Below are positions 24,948-37,421 of a stretch of 64,000 nt of DNA, piece by piece. The stretch is taken from positions 1 through 64,000 of the forward strand of contig NZ_SNAA01000013.1 in the NCBI RefSeq assembly GCF_004358695.1. Direction: 5' to 3'. The translations under genes and the position numbers were made by a program. The DNA is from Palleronia sediminis (GTDB lineage: Bacteria; Pseudomonadota; Alphaproteobacteria; Rhodobacterales; Rhodobacteraceae). How positions within the stretch are numbered: position 1 is the stretch's first letter; each line of letters begins with the position of its first letter. The notes below the pieces were generated by a model, which saw only the letters and a list, made by a program, of their open reading frames with translations, had not been told where the DNA came from and did not search any database.

Positions 24948-25094
24948 TTGCATCCTGCCGCCCGTGTGCCTATATCGCCAGAGACAGCGGCGTTCGGGGT
25001 CCAAACCCGACACACCATCGAACCACAGGGACGGGCCGTTGGCCCGTTTTTTTGTGCCCGCGCATCGCCGCCCGCCACGCAGGAGTTTTCCGGC
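24948..25094 (+). promoter_or_regulatory. Promoter and attenuator-like leader of the rimP-nusA-infB operon
   Basis: A sigma-70-type promoter, TTGCAT (24948-24953), 17 bp, TATATC (24971-24976), predicts a transcript starting near 24983. About 50 nt later lies a textbook intrinsic terminator: ACGGGCC (25031-25037), loop GTT, GGCCCGT (25041-25047), then seven T (25047-25053). An earlier 5-bp hairpin joins 24994-24998 with 25006-25010. The terminator lies downstream of the promoter and 41 bp before rimP, so it is placed to attenuate the operon. Gammaproteobacteria have a described rimP leader with a terminal Rho-independent hairpin; whether this one is related is unknown. It could instead also end pip transcripts. 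Confidence 0.7.
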
Positions 25095-25691
25095 ATGTCC
25101 GACCTCATCGCCAAGGCCGCCATCGACCGCCGCCTCGCCGAGATCGTCACCCCCGTCATCGAGGACTTGGGGTTCGAACTGATCCGCGTGCGCTACATGG
25201 GCGGAAAGACGCCCACGGTGCAGATCATGGCCGACCGCCCCACGGGCGGGATCGAGGTCGACGAATGCGGCACGATCTCGACCGCGGTTTCGGCCCATCT
25301 CGACGTCGAGGACCCGGTCGACGAGGCCTATAACCTCGAGGTGTCGAGCCCCGGCATCGACCGCCCCCTGACCCGGCTCAAGGATTTCGACGCCTGGGCC
25401 GGCTACGAGGCCAAGCTCGAGACGCACGACCTGATCGACGGGCGGCGCCGCTTCAAGGGGCGGCTTGCGGGCACCGAAGGGTCCGAGGTGCTGATCGAGA
25501 TCGAGGAGGGCACGATCGGGCTCCAGTTCGACTGGCTCTCGGACGCCAAGCTCGTCCTGACCGACGACCTGATCCGCGACGTGCTGAAATCCCGCAAGGA
25601 TGCGGGCGAGATCGACGAAAGCCAGTTCGACGAAGTGCAAACCATCATCGACAGCGAAGACGATGCCCGTCTTCCCGACCAGAAGGACTGA
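25095..25691 (+). CDS. rimP: Ribosome maturation factor RimP
   Basis: A 198-residue RimP, needed for maturation of the 30S ribosomal subunit. The N-terminal [18 protein letters not shown] block, the [14 protein letters not shown] signature and a C-terminal SH3-like domain are present, followed by an acidic tail of about 25 residues that is longer than in E. coli. The ATG at 25095 has AGGAG ten bases upstream. It opens the conserved rimP-nusA-ylxR-infB operon and lies directly downstream of an attenuator-like leader. Confidence 0.96.
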   Translation: MSDLIAKAAIDRRLAEIVTPVIEDLGFELIRVRYMGGKTPTVQIMADRPTGGIEVDECGTISTAVSAHLDVEDPVDEAYNLEVSSPGIDRPLTRLKDFDAWAGYEAKLETHDLIDGRRRFKGRLAGTEGSEVLIEIEEGTIGLQFDWLSDAKLVLTDDLIRDVLKSRKDAGEIDESQFDEVQTIIDSEDDARLPDQKD

Positions 25692-25697
25692 CGCCAG

Positions 25698-27314
25698 ATG
25701 GCCATTACCTCTGCCAACCAGCTCGAGCTCTTGCAGACGGCCGAAGCGGTCGCGCGCGAAAAGATGATCGACCCCGGCCTCGTGGTCGAGGCGATGGAGG
25801 AAAGCCTCGCCCGTGCCGCCAAGTCCCGCTACGGCGCCGAGATGGACATCCGCGTGTCGATCGACCGCAAGACCGGGCGGGCGACCTTTACCCGCGTGCG
25901 CACCGTGGTCGAGGATGACGCGCTCGAGAATTACCAGGCCGAGATGACCGTCGAGACCGCCAGGCAATATCTCGACGATCCCAAGGTAGGCGATATGCTG
26001 GTCGAAGAGGTTCCGCCCGTCGAGATGGGGCGCATCGCCGCCCAGTCGGCAAAGCAGGTGATCCTGCAAAAGGTCCGCGAGGCCGAGCGCGACAAGCAGT
26101 TCGAGGAATACAAGGACCGCATCGGCACCATCATCAACGTGCTGGTCAAGCGCGAGGAATACGGCAACGTCATCGTCGACCTGAACCCCGGCGAGGGCGT
26201 GCTGCGCCGCAACGAAAAGATCGGCCGCGAAAGCTATCGCCCGAACGACCGCATCCGCGTCTATATCAAGGACGTGCGCCGCGAGCCGCGCGGGCCGCAG
26301 ATCTTCCTGTCGCGCACCGCGCCCGAGTTCATGGCCGAGCTGTTCAAGATGGAAGTGCCCGAGATCTACGAGGGCATCATCGAGATCAAGGCCGTGGCCC
26401 GCGACCCCGGCAGCCGCGCCAAGATCGGCGTGATTTCCTATGACAGCTCGATCGACCCCGTGGGTGCCTGCGTCGGCATGCGTGGCAGCCGCGTGCAGGC
26501 CGTGGTGAACGAGCTTCAGGGCGAAAAGATCGACATCATCCCGTGGTCCGAGGATCTGCCCACCTTCCTCGTGAACGCGCTTCAGCCCGCCGAGGTGTCC
26601 AAGGTCGTCCTCGACGAAGAGGCCGAGCGCATCGAAGTCGTCGTGCCCGAGGAACAGCTTTCGCTGGCCATCGGCCGGCGCGGTCAGAACGTGCGGCTGG
26701 CGAGCCAGCTCACCGGGCTCGATATCGACATCATGACCGAGGAAGAGGAAAGCCAGCGCCGCCAGGCCGAGTTCGAGCAGCGCACCAAGCTGTTCATGGA
26801 CACGCTCGATCTCGACGAGTTCTTCGCACAGCTTCTGGTGGCCGAGGGCTTCACCAATCTCGAGGAGGTCGCCTATGTCGAGCTCGACGAGCTGACGGTG
26901 ATCGACGGGGTCGACGACGACACCGCGCAGGAACTTCAGGCGCGGGCGCGCGACTTCATCGACGAACAGAACCGCGTGGCGATGGAAAAGGCCCGCGAAC
27001 TGGGTGTCGAGGATAGCCTGGTTGCATTCGAGGGCCTGACACCCCAGATGATCGTGGCGCTGGCCGAGGACGGGGTGAAGACGCTCGAGGATTTTGCGAC
27101 CTGCGCCGACTGGGAACTTGCCGGCGGGTGGACCACATCCGACGGGCAGCGCGTAAAGGACGATGGAATTCTCGAACCGTTCGACGTCGACCTCGAAGAG
27201 GCGCAGGCGATGGTGATGTCGGCCCGGATCCAGCTTGGCTGGGTCGATCCGGCGGATCTCGAACCGGCCGAGGCCGACGGGGCCGAGGTCGAGGATACCG
27301 AACCTGAGCGGTGA
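25698..27314 (+). CDS. nusA: Transcription termination/antitermination protein NusA
   Basis: A 538-residue NusA, which binds RNA polymerase and nascent RNA to control pausing, termination and antitermination. Domain order is an N-terminal polymerase-binding part (1-130), S1 (135-200), two KH domains (about 235-345, with [15 protein letters not shown] and [18 protein letters not shown]), then C-terminal acidic helix-hairpin repeats (350-515) and an acidic tail. It starts 6 bp after rimP. NusA is known to feed back on its own operon in E. coli, so the leader upstream of rimP is a natural target. Confidence 0.97.
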   Translation: MAITSANQLELLQTAEAVAREKMIDPGLVVEAMEESLARAAKSRYGAEMDIRVSIDRKTGRATFTRVRTVVEDDALENYQAEMTVETARQYLDDPKVGDMLVEEVPPVEMGRIAAQSAKQVILQKVREAERDKQFEEYKDRIGTIINVLVKREEYGNVIVDLNPGEGVLRRNEKIGRESYRPNDRIRVYIKDVRREPRGPQIFLSRTAPEFMAELFKMEVPEIYEGIIEIKAVARDPGSRAKIGVISYDSSIDPVGACVGMRGSRVQAVVNELQGEKIDIIPWSEDLPTFLVNALQPAEVSKVVLDEEAERIEVVVPEEQLSLAIGRRGQNVRLASQLTGLDIDIMTEEEESQRRQAEFEQRTKLFMDTLDLDEFFAQLLVAEGFTNLEEVAYVELDELTVIDGVDDDTAQELQARARDFIDEQNRVAMEKARELGVEDSLVAFEGLTPQMIVALAEDGVKTLEDFATCADWELAGGWTTSDGQRVKDDGILEPFDVDLEEAQAMVMSARIQLGWVDPADLEPAEADGAEVEDTEPER

Positions 27315-27318
27315 CGGC

Positions 27319-27948
27319 ATGACCCGAGGGACGCCACGTCCGGGCCCCGACGCCCCCGAACGGCGATGCATCGTGACGGGCGAGGTGTCGCCCAAGCGGG
27401 GCCTGATCCGTTTCGTGGTCGGGCCCGACGACAGCGTGGTGCCCGATATCGCGGGCAAGCTGCCCGGTCGCGGCATGTATGTCGCGGCCGAGCGCGAGGC
27501 GCTCGAGACGGCGGTGGCGCGGCGGCTCTTTTCCAAGGGCGCGCGCCGGCAGGTCTCGGCCCCCGAGACGCTGGTCGCCGATGTCGAGGCCGCGCTGGCC
27601 CGGCGTTGCATCGACCGGGTGGCGATGGCCCGCAAGGCCGGAGCCGCCGTGTCGGGGTTCGAAAAGGTGAAGGACTGGCTCGACAAGGACCGCTGCCGCA
27701 TCCTGCTGCAGGCGTCCGACGGGTCGGAAAGAGGCAAGTCGAAGCTGTATCGCCCCGGCGGTCGCGGCAGTTTCTTCGACATCCTGACGGCGGATGAATT
27801 GGGTTTGTCCTTCGGACGGGAACGTGTGATACACGCGGCGCTTGCCGCAGGCAGACTCGCTGATTTGTTTCGCGACGATGCCGTGCGGCTTTCAGGCGTT
27901 CGCTGGGCACCAGATGGCGACGGCGCCGGAAAGGTAAAGAAGACCTGA
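27319..27948 (+). CDS. YlxR (DUF448) plus L7Ae-like RNA-binding protein
   Basis: A 209-residue protein with an N-terminal YlxR/DUF448 domain (RRCIVTGEV at about 16-24, then PGRGMYVA) and a C-terminal L7Ae-like part ([15 protein letters not shown], about residues 103-117). This two-domain form is usual between nusA and infB in alphaproteobacteria. YlxR is thought to bind RNA or nucleoid, and the precise role is not settled. The ATG at 27319 follows the nusA stop by 4 bp. The stop overlaps the infB start by one base (TGATG). Confidence 0.9.
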   Translation: MTRGTPRPGPDAPERRCIVTGEVSPKRGLIRFVVGPDDSVVPDIAGKLPGRGMYVAAEREALETAVARRLFSKGARRQVSAPETLVADVEAALARRCIDRVAMARKAGAAVSGFEKVKDWLDKDRCRILLQASDGSERGKSKLYRPGGRGSFFDILTADELGLSFGRERVIHAALAAGRLADLFRDDAVRLSGVRWAPDGDGAGKVKKT

Positions 27949-30434
27949 TGAGTGATAACGACGGCAAGAAACCCCTCGGTGTGCGCGGCAGCGGAAGCGG
28001 CCGCCCCGGACAGGTAAAGCAAAGCTTTTCGCACGGCCGGACGAAGAACGTCGTGGTCGAGACGAAGCGCAAGCGCGTGGTCGCTCCCAAACCCGTTGCG
28101 GCAAAGCCCGGCGACGCGGCGGCGGCCGCGCCGCGCGGCGGCGACCCGCGCAAACGTCCCGCCGGCATCACCGACGCGGAACTCGACCGCCGGATGAAGG
28201 CGCTCGCCGCCGCCCGTGCGCGCGAGGCCGACGAGGCGATCCAGCGCGAGGCCGAGGAAAAGGCCCGCGCCGAAGAGCGCGAGCGTCGCCGCGCCGAGAT
28301 CGAGGCGAAGGAGCGCGAGGAACGCGAGCGCGAGGAAGCCCTGAAGGCCAAGGCCGACGAGGATGCCCGCCGCCTGCGCGAAGAGCAGGAGGCCCGTACC
28401 CGCGCGGCCGAGCCGCAGCCCTCGCCCGCCGATGCCCAGGCCCGCGAACAGAAACCCGCCAAGGCGGCGCCCCCGCGCGAACGCGATGCCCGCGACAAGG
28501 ATCGCAACGCCAAGACGACCAAGGTCGACGACAAGCGGCGTGCCGGCAAGCTGACCGTGAACCAGGCCCTCGCCGGTGGCGAAGGCGGGCGGCAGCGCTC
28601 CATGGCGTCGATGCGCCGCCAGCAGGAGCGGGCCCGCAAGAAGGCGATGGGCCAGCCGCAGGAGCGTGAAAAGGTCCGGCGCGACGTCCAGCTTCCCGAG
28701 GCGATCGTCGTCTCGGAACTGGCAAACCGCATGGCCGAACGCGTGGCCGACGTGGTCAAGGCGCTGATGCAGAACGGCATCATGGCGACCCAGACGCAGA
28801 CAATCGACGCGGATACGGCCGAGCTCATCATCGAGGAGTTCGGGCACCGGGTCGTGCGCGTCAGCGCGTCGGATGTCGAGGACGTGATCCAGCAGACCGA
28901 AGACGCCCCCGAGGATCTCAAGCCGCGGGCGCCCGTCATCGCGATCATGGGCCATGTCGACCACGGCAAGACCTCGATCCTCGACGCGATCCGCAAGGCG
29001 CGTGTGTCGCATGGCGAGGCCGGCGGCATCACGCAGCATATCGGCGCCTACCAGGTCGAGACGGAGGGCGGCGCGACGCTGACCTTCCTCGATACGCCCG
29101 GCCACGCGGCGTTCACGTCGATGCGGGCGCGCGGCGCACAGGTGACGGATATCGTCATCCTCGTGGTCGCGGCCGACGATTCGGTGATGCCGCAGACGGT
29201 CGAGGCCATCGCCCACGCCAAGGCGGCGGGCGTGCCGATGATCGTGGCGATCAACAAGATCGACAAGCACGATGCCGACCCGGACAAGACGCGGACCTCG
29301 CTGCTTCAGCACGAGGTGATCGTCGAAAAGATGTCCGGCGACGTTCAGGATGTCGAGGTCTCGGCCCTGACCGGCCAGGGCCTGCCCGAACTGCTCGAGG
29401 CGATCGCGCTGCAATCCGAGATCCTCGAGCTCAGGGCCAATCCCGACCGCCAAGCCCAGGCCGCGGTGATCGAGGCCAAGCTCGATGTCGGGCGCGGTCC
29501 GGTCGCGACGGTGCTGATCCAGAACGGCACGCTGCGCCAGGGCGACATCTTTGTCGTCGGCGAACAGTGGGGCAAGGTCCGCGCGATGGAGAACGACCGC
29601 GGCGAGCGCGTCAAGGAGGCCGGGCCGTCGGTTCCGGTCGAGGTTCTGGGCCTCAACGGCACGCCCGAGGCGGGCGACGTGCTCAACGTCGTCTCGACCG
29701 AGGCACAGGCCCGCGAGATCGCGGAATATCGCCAGAACGCGGCGCGCGACAAGCGTGCGGCGGCGGGTGCGGCAACGACGCTCGAGCAGATGATGGCCAA
29801 GGCCAAGGCCGATCAGAGCGTTGCGGAGCTGCCCATCGTGGTCAAGGCCGACGTGCAGGGTTCGGCCGAGGCCATCGTTCAGGCGATGGAAAAGATCGGC
29901 AATGACGAGGTCCGCGTGCGCGTGCTGCATTCGGGGGTCGGTGCTATCACCGAGACCGATGTGGGCCTCGCCGAGGCGTCGAACGCGCCGATCATCGGCT
30001 TCAACGTCCGGGCCAATGCGTCGGCCCGCGCGACTGCCAACCAGAAAAGCGTCGAGATCCGGTACTATTCCATCATCTACGACCTGGTGGACGACGTGAA
30101 AGCGGCGGCCAGCGGCCTTCTCTCCAACGAGGTGCGCGAGCATTTCATCGGCTACGCGCAGATCAAGGAGGTCTTCAAGGTCACGAAGGTCGGCAACGTC
30201 GCCGGCTGTATCGTCACCGAGGGGGTCGCCCGCCGGTCGGCCGGGGTGCGTCTGCTGCGCGACGACGTGGTGATCCACGAAGGCACGCTGAAGACGCTCA
30301 AGCGTTTCAAGGACGAGGTGAACGAAGTGATCTCGGGCCAGGAATGCGGCATGGCATTCGAGCGCTACGACGATATCCGCGTTGGCGACGTGATCGAGAT
30401 CTTTACCCGCGAAGAGGTCGAGCGGTCGCTCTGA
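27948..30434 (+). CDS. infB: Translation initiation factor IF-2
   Basis: An 828-residue IF-2, the GTPase that places initiator tRNA on the 30S subunit and promotes subunit joining. Residues 1-240 are a long charged region rich in Ala, Arg and Glu (a predicted coiled coil near 75-150). The IF-2 N-terminal core and G domain follow, with [18 protein letters not shown] and NKID. Two beta-barrel domains and the C2 domain close the protein. The start ATG overlaps the YlxR stop. Lower-complexity codon repeats in the N-terminal part are normal for the family. Confidence 0.97.
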   Translation: MSDNDGKKPLGVRGSGSGRPGQVKQSFSHGRTKNVVVETKRKRVVAPKPVAAKPGDAAAAAPRGGDPRKRPAGITDAELDRRMKALAAARAREADEAIQREAEEKARAEERERRRAEIEAKEREEREREEALKAKADEDARRLREEQEARTRAAEPQPSPADAQAREQKPAKAAPPRERDARDKDRNAKTTKVDDKRRAGKLTVNQALAGGEGGRQRSMASMRRQQERARKKAMGQPQEREKVRRDVQLPEAIVVSELANRMAERVADVVKALMQNGIMATQTQTIDADTAELIIEEFGHRVVRVSASDVEDVIQQTEDAPEDLKPRAPVIAIMGHVDHGKTSILDAIRKARVSHGEAGGITQHIGAYQVETEGGATLTFLDTPGHAAFTSMRARGAQVTDIVILVVAADDSVMPQTVEAIAHAKAAGVPMIVAINKIDKHDADPDKTRTSLLQHEVIVEKMSGDVQDVEVSALTGQGLPELLEAIALQSEILELRANPDRQAQAAVIEAKLDVGRGPVATVLIQNGTLRQGDIFVVGEQWGKVRAMENDRGERVKEAGPSVPVEVLGLNGTPEAGDVLNVVSTEAQAREIAEYRQNAARDKRAAAGAATTLEQMMAKAKADQSVAELPIVVKADVQGSAEAIVQAMEKIGNDEVRVRVLHSGVGAITETDVGLAEASNAPIIGFNVRANASARATANQKSVEIRYYSIIYDLVDDVKAAASGLLSNEVREHFIGYAQIKEVFKVTKVGNVAGCIVTEGVARRSAGVRLLRDDVVIHEGTLKTLKRFKDEVNEVISGQECGMAFERYDDIRVGDVIEIFTREEVERSL

Positions 30435-30454
30435 TCCTCCGCTCGAATTGATCG

Positions 30455-30480
30455 AAAGGCCCGCCATTGCGCGGGCCTTT
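30455..30480. terminator. Terminator hairpin after infB
   Basis: AAAGGCCCGC (30455-30464) and GCGGGCCTTT (30471-30480) form a perfect 10-bp stem with a 6-nt loop, 20 bp after the infB stop. The symmetric A and T ends allow it to work in both directions, ending infB rightward and mutT leftward. Confidence 0.8.
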
Positions 30481-30512
30481 CCCGTTTCAGGGCCATGCGT
30501 CGCCGGTCGGGG

Positions 30513-30911
30513 TCAGAGCCAGTCGCGCAGGATCGGGATAAGGGGCAGGTCGGCCGGCGGCATCGGATAGGTCCGCATGTCTCGTGGCGCCACCCATTTC
30601 AGCACCTGACCCTCGCGGGCCTGCGGCTGCCCCTCCCATTTGCGGCAGGCAAAAAGCGGCATCAGGAGGTGAAAGTCCTCATAGGCGTGGCTGGCAAAGG
30701 TCAGCGGCGCGAGGCAGCTTTCCCACGTGCCGATCCCCAGTTCTTCCTCGAGCTCGCGGATCAGCGCCGTTTCGGGCCTTTCGCCGGGCTCGACCTTGCC
30801 GCCGGGAAACTCCCACAGGCCGGCCATGGCCTTGCCTTCGGGTCGCTGCGCCAAGAGCACGCGACCGTCGCGGTCGATGAGGGCGACGGCCGAGACAAGG
30901 ATAAGCTTCAC
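30513..30911 (-). CDS. mutT: 8-oxo-dGTP diphosphatase (MutT)
   Basis: A 132-residue MutT-type Nudix enzyme that removes oxidised dGTP from the nucleotide pool. The opening VSAVALIDRDGRVLLAQRPEGK, GLWEFPGGKVE and the Nudix helix ALIRELEEELGI are characteristic. The start is GTG (complement of 30909-30911), overlapping the argJ stop as GTGA, so the gene is translated after argJ. The longer upstream frame is inside argJ. The pairing argJ-mutT is common in Rhodobacteraceae. Confidence 0.93.
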   Translation of the reverse strand: MKLILVSAVALIDRDGRVLLAQRPEGKAMAGLWEFPGGKVEPGERPETALIRELEEELGIGTWESCLAPLTFASHAYEDFHLLMPLFACRKWEGQPQAREGQVLKWVAPRDMRTYPMPPADLPLIPILRDWL

Positions 30912-32125
30912 GAGCGGTAATCGGCGTTGATCGTGATATAGGCGTGGGTCAGGTCGCAGGTCCATACGGTGGCCGCGCCCGAACCGAGCCCCATATCGAC
31001 CCCGATCCTGAGCTCGGGCCGTTTCATGTAGGCGGCGCCTTCGGCCTCGGTATAGGTTTCGGCCACCCAGCCGTCTTTTGCGACGAGGATATCGCCGAAC
31101 CGGATCGACAGGCGGTCGCGATCCGCGCGGGCCCCGGCCTTGCCGACGGCCATGACGATGCGCCCCCAGTTCGGATCCTCACCCGCCGCGGCGGTCTTGA
31201 CCAGCGGAGAATTCGCGACGGACATCGCCACGCGCCGGGCATCCGCGTCGCTATCGGCACCGGTGACGGCGATCTCGATGAACTTGGTCGCCCCCTCGCC
31301 GTCGCGCACGACCTGATGCGCCAGGTCGAGCATGACCGCGCCCAGCGCCTCTTCGAACGGGCCGCCGCGGGCCGTGATCCCGGCGCTGCGGCCCGTCGCG
31401 GCCAGAAGCAGCGTGTCCGAGGTCGAGGTATCGCCATCCACCGTGATGCAGTTGAAGCTGCGATCCGTCAGGTCGCGCAACATCTCTTGCAGCAGCGGCT
31501 GGGCGATGCGTGCGTCGGTAAAGATATAGACCAGCATCGTCGCCATGTCCGGCGCGATCATGCCCGACCCCTTGGCGATCCCGGCGATCCGAACGGGCTG
31601 CCCGTCAATCTCGACCGTGCGCGTCGCGCCCTTGGGAAAGGTGTCGGTCGTCATGATGGCGCGCGCGGCCATGCCGATACCATCTGGCGACAGGCCAGAC
31701 TTGAGCGTGTCGAGACAGGCGGTGATGCGGTCGTCGGGCAGGCGTTCGCCGATCACGCCGGTCGAGGCGGTAAAGACCCGCTCCTGGGGCAGGTCGGCCA
31801 GCCGGGCGACCGCGGCGCAGATACGGCGCACCGACTCGTCGCCCGCGCGGCCGGTGAAGGCGTTGGAATTGCCCGAATTGACCAGGATCGCGGCACCGCC
31901 GCTGGCGTCGCCGCCCAGCTTGGCCTCGCAATCGCGGACCGCGGCCGAGCGGGTGGCCGACCGGGTAAATACCCCCGCCACGGTGCTGCCCGGATCGAGC
32001 AGGGCGAGCATCACGTCGGTGCGGTCCTTGTAGCGGACCCCGGCTGCGGTGGCGGCGAAACGCACCCCCTCGATCGCCGGAAGGTCGGGAAAGGCGGCGG
32101 GGGCGAGCGGCGAAAGCTGCGGCAT
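30908..32125 (-). CDS. argJ: Bifunctional glutamate N-acetyltransferase / amino-acid acetyltransferase
   Basis: A 405-residue ArgJ that moves the acetyl group from N-acetylornithine to glutamate in the cyclic arginine pathway. It cleaves itself into two chains at a conserved Ala-Thr; here Thr196 in APDMATMLVY becomes the catalytic nucleophile. LVNSGNSNAFTG and the late GEDPNWGRI block are typical. Whether it can also use acetyl-CoA (bifunctional type) cannot be seen. Its stop overlaps the mutT start, and it follows the parvulin gene by 7 bp on the same strand. Confidence 0.97.
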   Translation of the reverse strand: MPQLSPLAPAAFPDLPAIEGVRFAATAAGVRYKDRTDVMLALLDPGSTVAGVFTRSATRSAAVRDCEAKLGGDASGGAAILVNSGNSNAFTGRAGDESVRRICAAVARLADLPQERVFTASTGVIGERLPDDRITACLDTLKSGLSPDGIGMAARAIMTTDTFPKGATRTVEIDGQPVRIAGIAKGSGMIAPDMATMLVYIFTDARIAQPLLQEMLRDLTDRSFNCITVDGDTSTSDTLLLAATGRSAGITARGGPFEEALGAVMLDLAHQVVRDGEGATKFIEIAVTGADSDADARRVAMSVANSPLVKTAAAGEDPNWGRIVMAVGKAGARADRDRLSIRFGDILVAKDGWVAETYTEAEGAAYMKRPELRIGVDMGLGSGAATVWTCDLTHAYITINADYRS

Positions 32126-32132
32126 CTGGGTC

Positions 32133-32981
32133 TTACTCGTCGAGCAGGGAATCGTCGCGGATCACCGAAGGGTCGATCCCCGAATCGGCACGGGTGATGT
32201 CGGCGGCCTCGACCGCGGATTGCATCGCCTCCTGAATCGCGCGTTCCTGCAACTGGCTTTCGATCTCGCCGCGGACCTCGTCCAGCGGCGGCGCATCCAG
32301 CGTGCGCGTCTCGTTCAGCTTGATGACGTGCCAGCCGAACTGCGTCTCGACAGGGCCCGCGATCTCGCCCGCGCTCATCTCCTGAACGGCGGTGTCGAAG
32401 GCGGGTACCATGGCGCCGGGGCCGAACCAGCCCAGCGCACCGCCCGAGGGGCCCGAGGGGCCGACCGAGTTCTCGCGCGCGAGCGTGGCGAAATCGGCGC
32501 CACCCTCGAGCTCTTCGATCAGGGCCTGCGCCTCCTGCTCGGTTTCGACGAGGATATGGGCGGCATTGTACTGGGTTTGCGGCTCGGCCCCGGCATATTC
32601 GGCGTCATAGGCCTTCTGGATCGCCTCTTCGGTCACGGTCCCGTCGGCCTGCGCCTGCAACACCTCGGACGCGACCAGCGCGCGCCGTTCGTTCTCGAGC
32701 ACCAGTTCGTTGCGCGGTGACAGCATGTCGACCTGCGCGCCGAGCGCCGTCTGCTGGATGAGCTGTTCGAGGATGCCGTCGAACAGGGCCGCATCGTCGA
32801 GCGCCTGGTATTGCTGGGGCAGCCGCGCACGCATGGCGATGACATGGCCCAGCGTGATCTCGGTATCGCCGACGGTGGCCAGCACCGTATCGGCCGAGGC
32901 GCCCTGATCCTGCGCGGGGGCGGCGCCGGCAAGCGCCAGCGCGAACGCGCCGGCCGCGGTAAGGGTGGTGAATTTCGACAT
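32133..32981 (-). CDS. Periplasmic parvulin-type peptidyl-prolyl isomerase
   Basis: A 282-residue secreted PpiC/SurA-type chaperone-isomerase. The N terminus is a Sec signal ending in GAAPAQ (about residue 24). A helical chaperone part follows, then the parvulin domain at about residues 140-235 (NAAHILVETEQEAQALI, GALGWFGPGAMVPAF, TQFGWHVIKL). It folds outer-membrane or periplasmic proteins. The ATG at 32981 is chosen for its AGGAG and signal peptide. It is first in the parvulin-argJ-mutT run and divergent from secA. Confidence 0.92.
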   Translation of the reverse strand: MSKFTTLTAAGAFALALAGAAPAQDQGASADTVLATVGDTEITLGHVIAMRARLPQQYQALDDAALFDGILEQLIQQTALGAQVDMLSPRNELVLENERRALVASEVLQAQADGTVTEEAIQKAYDAEYAGAEPQTQYNAAHILVETEQEAQALIEELEGGADFATLARENSVGPSGPSGGALGWFGPGAMVPAFDTAVQEMSAGEIAGPVETQFGWHVIKLNETRTLDAPPLDEVRGEIESQLQERAIQEAMQSAVEAADITRADSGIDPSVIRDDSLLDE

Positions 32982-33018
32982 CGTGAAGATCTCCTGCGCG
33001 GCCCCGCCGGGGCCAGCG

Positions 33019-33069
33019 TTGACAGTGACTTGGGCGCCCCTTACATCGCTTTGAGCCTCTGAAGGGGCG
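33019..33069 (+). promoter_or_regulatory. secA promoter with an overlapping inverted repeat
   Basis: A consensus -35, TTGACA (33019-33024), 17 bp, then TACATC (33042-33047) points toward secA, whose ATG is at 33147. An 8-bp inverted repeat, CGCCCCTT (33035-33042) with AAGGGGCG (33062-33069), starts inside the promoter spacer and ends just past the predicted start of transcription. It could be an operator or an early leader stem. E. coli secA is regulated through its upstream SecM gene, but none is visible here. Confidence 0.5.
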
Positions 33070-33146
33070 TTATCTTGCCGCCTTCCTATTCGCGGTTCGC
33101 GGACCGGGCAAGCAATCCCCCTCACAAGAATACGTCAGGAGAGACG

Positions 33147-35849
<2,703 letters not shown>

Positions 35850-35927
35850 TTGACGGTTGATCGCGCGCGGTCGGGGGGCAAGACTGCCGGCCCTGGGGGA
35901 AGTCCTTTGGCCGCGTCACGCTTTACG

Positions 35928-37421
35928 ATGATCCGCGTCGCCTGCGCGCTTCTGTTGTCCTGCGGGGCCGCCGCCGCGCAGGACGTGAGCCTGCGCAGCG
36001 CGGGCGGCGTCGAGGTGCTGCGCGGCGAGCTCTTGGGCTATGACGGGCAGTTCTATCGCGTGATGACCGAGTTCGGCGAGGTGTCGGTGGACGGGACCGC
36101 GCTGACTTGCGAGGGTGCCTGCCCGCCCGCCGATTTCGTGCCGCGCGTGCGGATCAGCGCCGAGAGCGGGCTCGCTGGCACCCTGTTGCCGCCCCTGTTC
36201 GAGACCTTTGCGCGGCGCCGGGGGTTCGCCCTTGTCACCGAGCCCGTGGGCAACGGGTTCGTGGTCGACCTGTCCGATGGGGCGGGGCGTCTCGGCACGT
36301 TCGAGATCACCTTTGCCGCGCCGTCCGAAGGGTTCGCCAATCTGATCGCCGACGATGCCGACCTCGTCCTGTCCCCGCGCGAGGTCGCGCGCGCCGAGGC
36401 CGAACTGGCCGAAGAGGCGGGGCGCGGCGATCTCACCGCCTCGGGGCGCAGCGCGATCCTGGCGCTCGACGCCGTGATCCCGATCGTCGGTCCGCTGAGC
36501 GATGTGGCGGATATCGCGCTGGACGACCTGCGCGCCGTCCTGCGCGGCGAGATCGTCGATTGGGCCGATCTTGGGGGCGCGCCCGGCCCGATTGCGCTGC
36601 ACCTGCCGGGCGATGCCACGGGGCTGGCCGAGACCATCGGCGCGCGGATCGGTCCCGCCGCCGCCGTGGCCACGCGCCATGACAGCCCCGATGCGCTGGT
36701 CGATGCCGTGCTCGATGATCCTGCCGCGCTGGGCGTCACCAGCTATGCGGCCGTCGGGCTGGGCGAGCCGCTGGCCCTGACAGGCCCTTGCGGTGCGCGG
36801 CTTTCGGTCAGCGAGACGGCGATCAAGACCGAGGATTTCCCGCTGACCGCGCCCGTGTTCCTTTATGCGCCGGCGCGCCGTCTGCCCGATTTCGCCCGCG
36901 ATTTCGTGGATTACGCCACCTCGCCCGCGGCCCAGAGCGTCGTGTCGCGCACCGGGCTCGTCGACCAGTTCCCCGAGGCGATCCCCGTCGCCGCGCAGGG
37001 GGATCGGCTGATCCGCGCGATCCTGAGGCCCGAGGCCGAGCTGGGGACGCTGCGGCGGTTGTCGCGGGCGATGGACGGCACGGTGCGGCTGTCGCTGTCC
37101 TTTCGGTTCGAGAACGGATCGACCGAGCTCGACGCGCAGTCGCGGTCGAACGTCATGCTCTTGGCCGAGGCAGTGTCGCGCGGGTTGTTCGGCACCCGCG
37201 AGATCGTGTTCGCCGGCTTTTCCGACGGGGGCGGGTCGGCCGCGGCCAACCGCAAGCTGTCTCTGGCCCGCGCGACGGCGGTGCGCGACGCGGTCCGCGA
37301 GGCCGCGACCGAGCCGCCCGAGATGGCGGTCGCGGCCTTTGGCGAGGCGTTGCCGATGGCCTGCGACGATACCGGCTGGGGACGGCGGGTGAACCGCCGT
37401 GTCGAGGTCTGGCTGCGCTAG
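35928..37421 (+). CDS. Exported protein: phosphate-binding-like domain fused to an OmpA domain
   Basis: A 497-residue exported protein. A Sec signal (about 1-18) and a short SH3-like strand region lead into a PstS-like type 2 periplasmic-binding fold (about residues 80-340, with segments such as RVRISAESGLAGTLLPPLFE). The C-terminal OmpA domain (about 385-497) contains FRFENGSTELD, the FSDGGGSAAANRKLSLARA helix and GRRVNRRVEVWL. OmpA domains bind peptidoglycan, so this would be a wall-anchored solute-binding or sensing protein. No transporter subunits adjoin it. The ATG at 35928 is chosen over an in-frame TTG at 35850 because it starts at the signal peptide. Confidence 0.85.
   Translation: MIRVACALLLSCGAAAAQDVSLRSAGGVEVLRGELLGYDGQFYRVMTEFGEVSVDGTALTCEGACPPADFVPRVRISAESGLAGTLLPPLFETFARRRGFALVTEPVGNGFVVDLSDGAGRLGTFEITFAAPSEGFANLIADDADLVLSPREVARAEAELAEEAGRGDLTASGRSAILALDAVIPIVGPLSDVADIALDDLRAVLRGEIVDWADLGGAPGPIALHLPGDATGLAETIGARIGPAAAVATRHDSPDALVDAVLDDPAALGVTSYAAVGLGEPLALTGPCGARLSVSETAIKTEDFPLTAPVFLYAPARRLPDFARDFVDYATSPAAQSVVSRTGLVDQFPEAIPVAAQGDRLIRAILRPEAELGTLRRLSRAMDGTVRLSLSFRFENGSTELDAQSRSNVMLLAEAVSRGLFGTREIVFAGFSDGGGSAAANRKLSLARATAVRDAVREAATEPPEMAVAAFGEALPMACDDTGWGRRVNRRVEVWLR

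Noticed and set aside
24982-25020. Possible tRNA remnant before rimP (metY lies before rimP in E. coli)
   Set aside because: There is a GTTC and a small hairpin, but no acceptor stem, anticodon arm or CCA. It reads better as an mRNA leader.
24942-30467. A stop-free antisense frame of about 1840 codons across rimP, nusA, ylxR and infB
   Set aside because: It is the mirror of strongly biased GC-rich codons on the opposite strand. It crosses an operon promoter, a terminator and four well-supported genes, and has no family resemblance.
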